A stretch of DNA of 64,000 nt from Alviniconcha marisindica. Taxonomy: Eukaryota; Mollusca; Gastropoda; Provannidae. Shown piece by piece: positions 60,740 to 64,000 of this stretch. The stretch is from contig JABMCL010003549.1 in NCBI GenBank assembly GCA_018857735.1, forward strand, positions 320,001-384,000. Direction: 5' to 3'. Within the stretch, counting starts at the first letter, position 1, and the number at the start of each line of letters is the position of its first letter. The position numbers and the translations under genes were made by a program. The notes under the pieces were generated by a model, which saw only the letters and a list, made by a program, of their open reading frames with translations, did no database searches and was not told where the DNA came from.

Positions 60740-61989
60740 CATGAGTGCACCTTGACAACTGACAATATTGACCACATAATCAGTGAAAAAACACAATTTA
60801 CAACAAACAATACCGTTCGTTTGAAATCCTATCACACACATCTGAGTAGCCTGCTGCAGCCCATTTGCTACTGTGCTCGAATTCTCGAAGCTTGTAGCGT
60901 TACATACATGAACATGGACATCGACGCAAGAATTAGTGATAATGCAAGATCGCTTCCGGTGTTGGTAAGCAAGCAAAACCATGAACGCTCAGTCACACCA
61001 GAAGCCGTACGTGTCGCATGCCAGAAGTGACCCCCCCCCCCCCCCCCCCCCCTCCCCCGCTCAAATGGACAGGTCCCAAAGTATGAATGCTGACTACAGG
61101 ATAGCTACCGAACGGTTTTATTTCTCTTTGGATAAAGCAGTTGTGCTGATCGATTTTCGCCCACCGCGACCAAATCGTGCGTATCATCGTCAGCTTCAAA
61201 CCGGAAGAAACCATTGAAACAGCTGAGGGAACCACCACAACCATCAGCTATATAGCGAATGAAGCCAAAATTAGTAACAAGAGTGACTTCGATTACAGTC
61301 AGTAACGGTGAGTCGTCGGTAGGCTACAAGATGGATTGTTTTGCCGACATCAACTCTGAGGAACATGAACGTCGTTACTCGGAAACTAGATCTAGATCAA
61401 ACGTCAGTGGCGCATACACATACTGAAAGAAACCAATGTGATAAAACTCGCGGGCACATACAAGTTAAGCCTACGTAATGTTGACTGTACCGGCTGACTG
61501 TACTGGTTGGAACCGATTTTTAATTTTTTTTAAATTTATTGCCGGTACCGCGTACCGATAGTCTCAACAGTCTAGCGGAGGCTCTGGCAGATTCTTTCAA
61601 ACTTATCTGAAGACATAAAATGTAGCCTAGCTCACCCTGTAACAGATTGCAGTCAAAACACATTTACATAGCAAATTTCGGTTTGCGGCATTGTAAATTT
61701 TTCAAAAGACCTTCATCAGTTCTAACAATTCATACAGACTACCAAAAACATAAAATTGTTCTTCTGTTTTTTTTTGCAATGTCTTGATGCTATCTGCAGG
61801 CACCAGAACGGAACGAGATGTACTGCTTTACTCTTCGTCAATACCAAGCCCTATGTGGGGCAATATCAGTCTTTGTCTCATCTGTCTTGAAATGTGTCGC
61901 ACTCCACGGGCGCCTATGGGGCGCTGGGCTGGATGGGGCCTGACAGTGCAAGAACAACTAACTCAACCTTGTGATATAACTATGTAAGG
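60739..61989. other. Unassigned DNA
   Basis: A poly-C run is at 61031-61053. No coding frame with recognisable motifs, no SINE and no RNA gene is seen. Confidence 0.55.
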
Positions 61990-62063
<74 letters not shown>

Positions 62064-62073
62064 AAAAGGGGGT

Positions 62074-62129
<56 letters not shown>

Positions 62130-62130
62130 A

Positions 62131-62162
<32 letters not shown>
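61990..62162. repeat. (TA)n and (GA)n microsatellites
   Basis: TA at about 61993-62060, GA at about 62077-62160. Confidence 0.96.
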
Positions 62163-62166
<4 letters not shown>

Positions 62167-63610
62167 CCGATTTGTTATTATCAATTAATGATACGCTAAT
62201 CACGTCACAAACACTCAAAAGCCGGGATTTCATTAAGTTATGTTCAAAGTGGGAATTTATTGCAAAGTCCGTTATTTGTTATTCAGTTTTTACTCAGCAT
62301 GTCTTTGTTTCGACGAGGTGCAATATATCCACTCGGCGAAAATTGACGAAGCAATAAGATTGACGTTATTCGACTCCATCTGTAAGACCAAATCCTCAGT
62401 CCTCGTTGATAACCTGTTTGGTATGGCTTATACTAATTGCCAAGAAGAAAAATAGCCCCGACGGTGCTCTGGATCGGAACACGGCACAGCTCAGCATCGG
62501 AACAGCCATGCACTCTGGTTCGGAACACAGAAAAACCGGGCGAGTGTTTTCCTATCCTTCTAACGCGACTTTCTTAGACAGTGATAGTTCATCAAATCAC
62601 GAATGAGATATTTAATAACATAATGATAATAACTGACCAAAATGCACAAAGCCTACTGTACTTTCCCAGTTGTCTTTGAAGAAAGTGCATGATTTTGCCT
62701 GCAAACGGCCGAACTACTTGATCAACTTAATGAAAATGTTGATAGTTGTTAGGGCACGTACAAGAAACCAAGTCAAGAAATGTACACCCGACAGCCGGAC
62801 TGACACGGGTAAAACTTCCCCGTTCCATGCCGTGATATCTCCGAGGGGGACCCGCTACTAGAAATGGGAGGCGATCGGCAGACCTCCCGGTGGTGCCAGA
62901 GCAACCAGACCCCTTTTTAGTGTGAAAAACGTCAAAACACTCACAAACAACCCTGCGCCGGACGCGCGGCCGAGCGCCTGTCAGATTGTTTACCGAAATT
63001 ATAAACATGCCCGGACCCTTTCCCCCCGCCTAGCCGTTTCCAGCCTGGCCGTTTTTATTCCAAGACTCTAGCTCGATTTTTCGGCGTCAATTTTTGATTT
63101 TTCTGTTTCGACGATTCTACTTTCGTTTACAAACGGACGCCATCTTAGGGAGTTGCTATGCAATTGCTTCCGTCGAAAAGTTAATGAATTAATTTTCCTA
63201 AAATCTATAGTATAGTTGCAGGTTTTATATGTAATCCAAGAAGGCAGATAATGCATGACATGGCTGTTATCTATGATGATTTTTACAGAATTTAGGTAAA
63301 TTATTTCTTCTTCGAACAGTGCATTGAGCTAATGAAAACTCCCCTTGGAAGACGCTTTCAATGACTTCCGTTTACCGTTTAGCAGACGAAACTGAGGAAT
63401 TTAGTTTCATACTGAGCAAAAACCACAAAATTACAGCGATTGAAAACATCCGAAAGAGGAGTATCCCACAAGAAAAGAAGAGCACAAGAGGGAACAGCAT
63501 TCAAAAGTGACAACATTATTTGAGAAACACAACAAAAGTCGAACAAGAAAATGCGGCAGTGAAACTAACGGAAAAGCAATATAAGCATAAATTTCGGCAA
63601 TTACTGCTAG
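62163..63610. other. Unassigned, mostly single-copy-looking DNA
   Basis: The stretch 62800-63140 is more GC-balanced and free of repeats. It contains ACGCCATCTTAGG, but no coding exon can be defended. Nothing else is recognised. Confidence 0.5.
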
Positions 63611-63675
63611 CTTCTCCGTAGTGTAGTGGGTAACTCGCCGGACATGCCCAGGGTTCGATCCCGGTTTCTTCTCTT
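63611..63675 (+). other. tRNA-Val-like fragment followed by poly-T
   Basis: TCCGTAGTGTAGTGGGTAAC resembles the 5' half (A box) of a eukaryotic tRNA-Val. GGGTTCGATCCCGG is a good B box. The anticodon arm is shortened and the acceptor stem does not close, so it is probably a tRNA pseudogene or SINE head. A T run beginning near 63679 could act as an RNA polymerase III terminator. Confidence 0.6.
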
Positions 63676-64000
63676 CTTTTTTTTTTTTTTACAATAATTG
63701 TTCAGCTGCTGCAATCGCGGACATGTGCAACCAGTTTTTTTTTCTCTATGCGTATTACGTGTTGATATTTTTTAAAGATTATAATCAGCCACAAGTGTGT
63801 GTAGCATGGCTGGCAGCTTCCTTTCCGCTAAGCGCGGGAAGAGTAATGGTTGTGACAGGTCGCTCGCTTTTCCAACAGCAGATGGGGAGCGATTTTCTCT
63901 CTCTCAGTCTCTCTTCTTTTTTCTTCTTCTTCGTCCCCCTTCTTCGTCCCCCCCCCCCTCCGTCACTGTGCATATGATTCAAGTGCACCAAATTAGTCGC

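Overview
The window looks like nuclear DNA of a marine caenogastropod snail, although nothing in it names the species. Three things point there. A mitochondrial segment has the caenogastropod arrangement (cox1-cox2-trnD-atp8-atp6, then a tRNA cluster on the opposite strand) and reads only with the invertebrate mitochondrial code. There is one dispersed three-exon eukaryotic gene with molluscan-style C1GALT1 residues. The DNA is otherwise filled with microsatellites, minisatellites, tRNA-derived SINEs and LINE remnants. There are no operons, bacterial genes or CRISPR arrays.

The one recognisable host gene is a core-1 beta-1,3-galactosyltransferase-like gene (C1GALT1 family) on the minus strand. 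Its exons are exon 1 (44209-44503), exon 2 (27437-28095) and exon 3 (17921-18067). They total 1101 nt, stay in phase, and would encode 366 aa with a type II membrane anchor, a DDD metal-binding motif and the family's C-terminal block. Intron 1 is about 16 kb and intron 2 about 9.4 kb.

Layout: 1-1730 holds a foldback repeat and microsatellites. 1728-5470 is arm A, an inverted copy of the gene's 5' end with its own exon 1 on the plus strand. 5708-7560 is element B, with a SINE. 7560-10460 holds microsatellites and minisatellites. 10461-14105 is a mitochondrial insert (seven plus-strand tRNAs, then atp6, atp8, trnD, cox2 and 5'-truncated cox1 on minus). 14106-17000 holds LINE scraps and 44-46-bp minisatellites. 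17921-18067 is exon 3. 19285-21396 is B', the inverted copy of B. 21396-25130 is homopolymer-rich sequence that looks like poor consensus. 25850-29110 holds SINEs, a 46-bp array, exon 2 and a 71-bp array carrying copies of the exon 2 splice acceptor. 29110-41880 holds SINE-derived and other tandem arrays. 41880-51031 is arm A' with the exon 1 that faces exon 2. 51095-59031 holds LINE and SINE insertions and a 43-bp array. 59485-59760 is a zinc-finger pseudogene. 60313-64000 is mostly anonymous.

The most unusual architecture is that the two exon-1 copies lie in inverted arms on either side of exons 2 and 3. An inversion between the arms would swap which exon 1 is joined to the gene body. The exon 1 now in position has lost the GT of its splice donor, while the outward copy keeps GTGAGT. 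Immediately upstream of exon 2 the branch point and acceptor have been amplified into a 71-bp tandem repeat. Whether these are biology or assembly artefact is the main question for this window.
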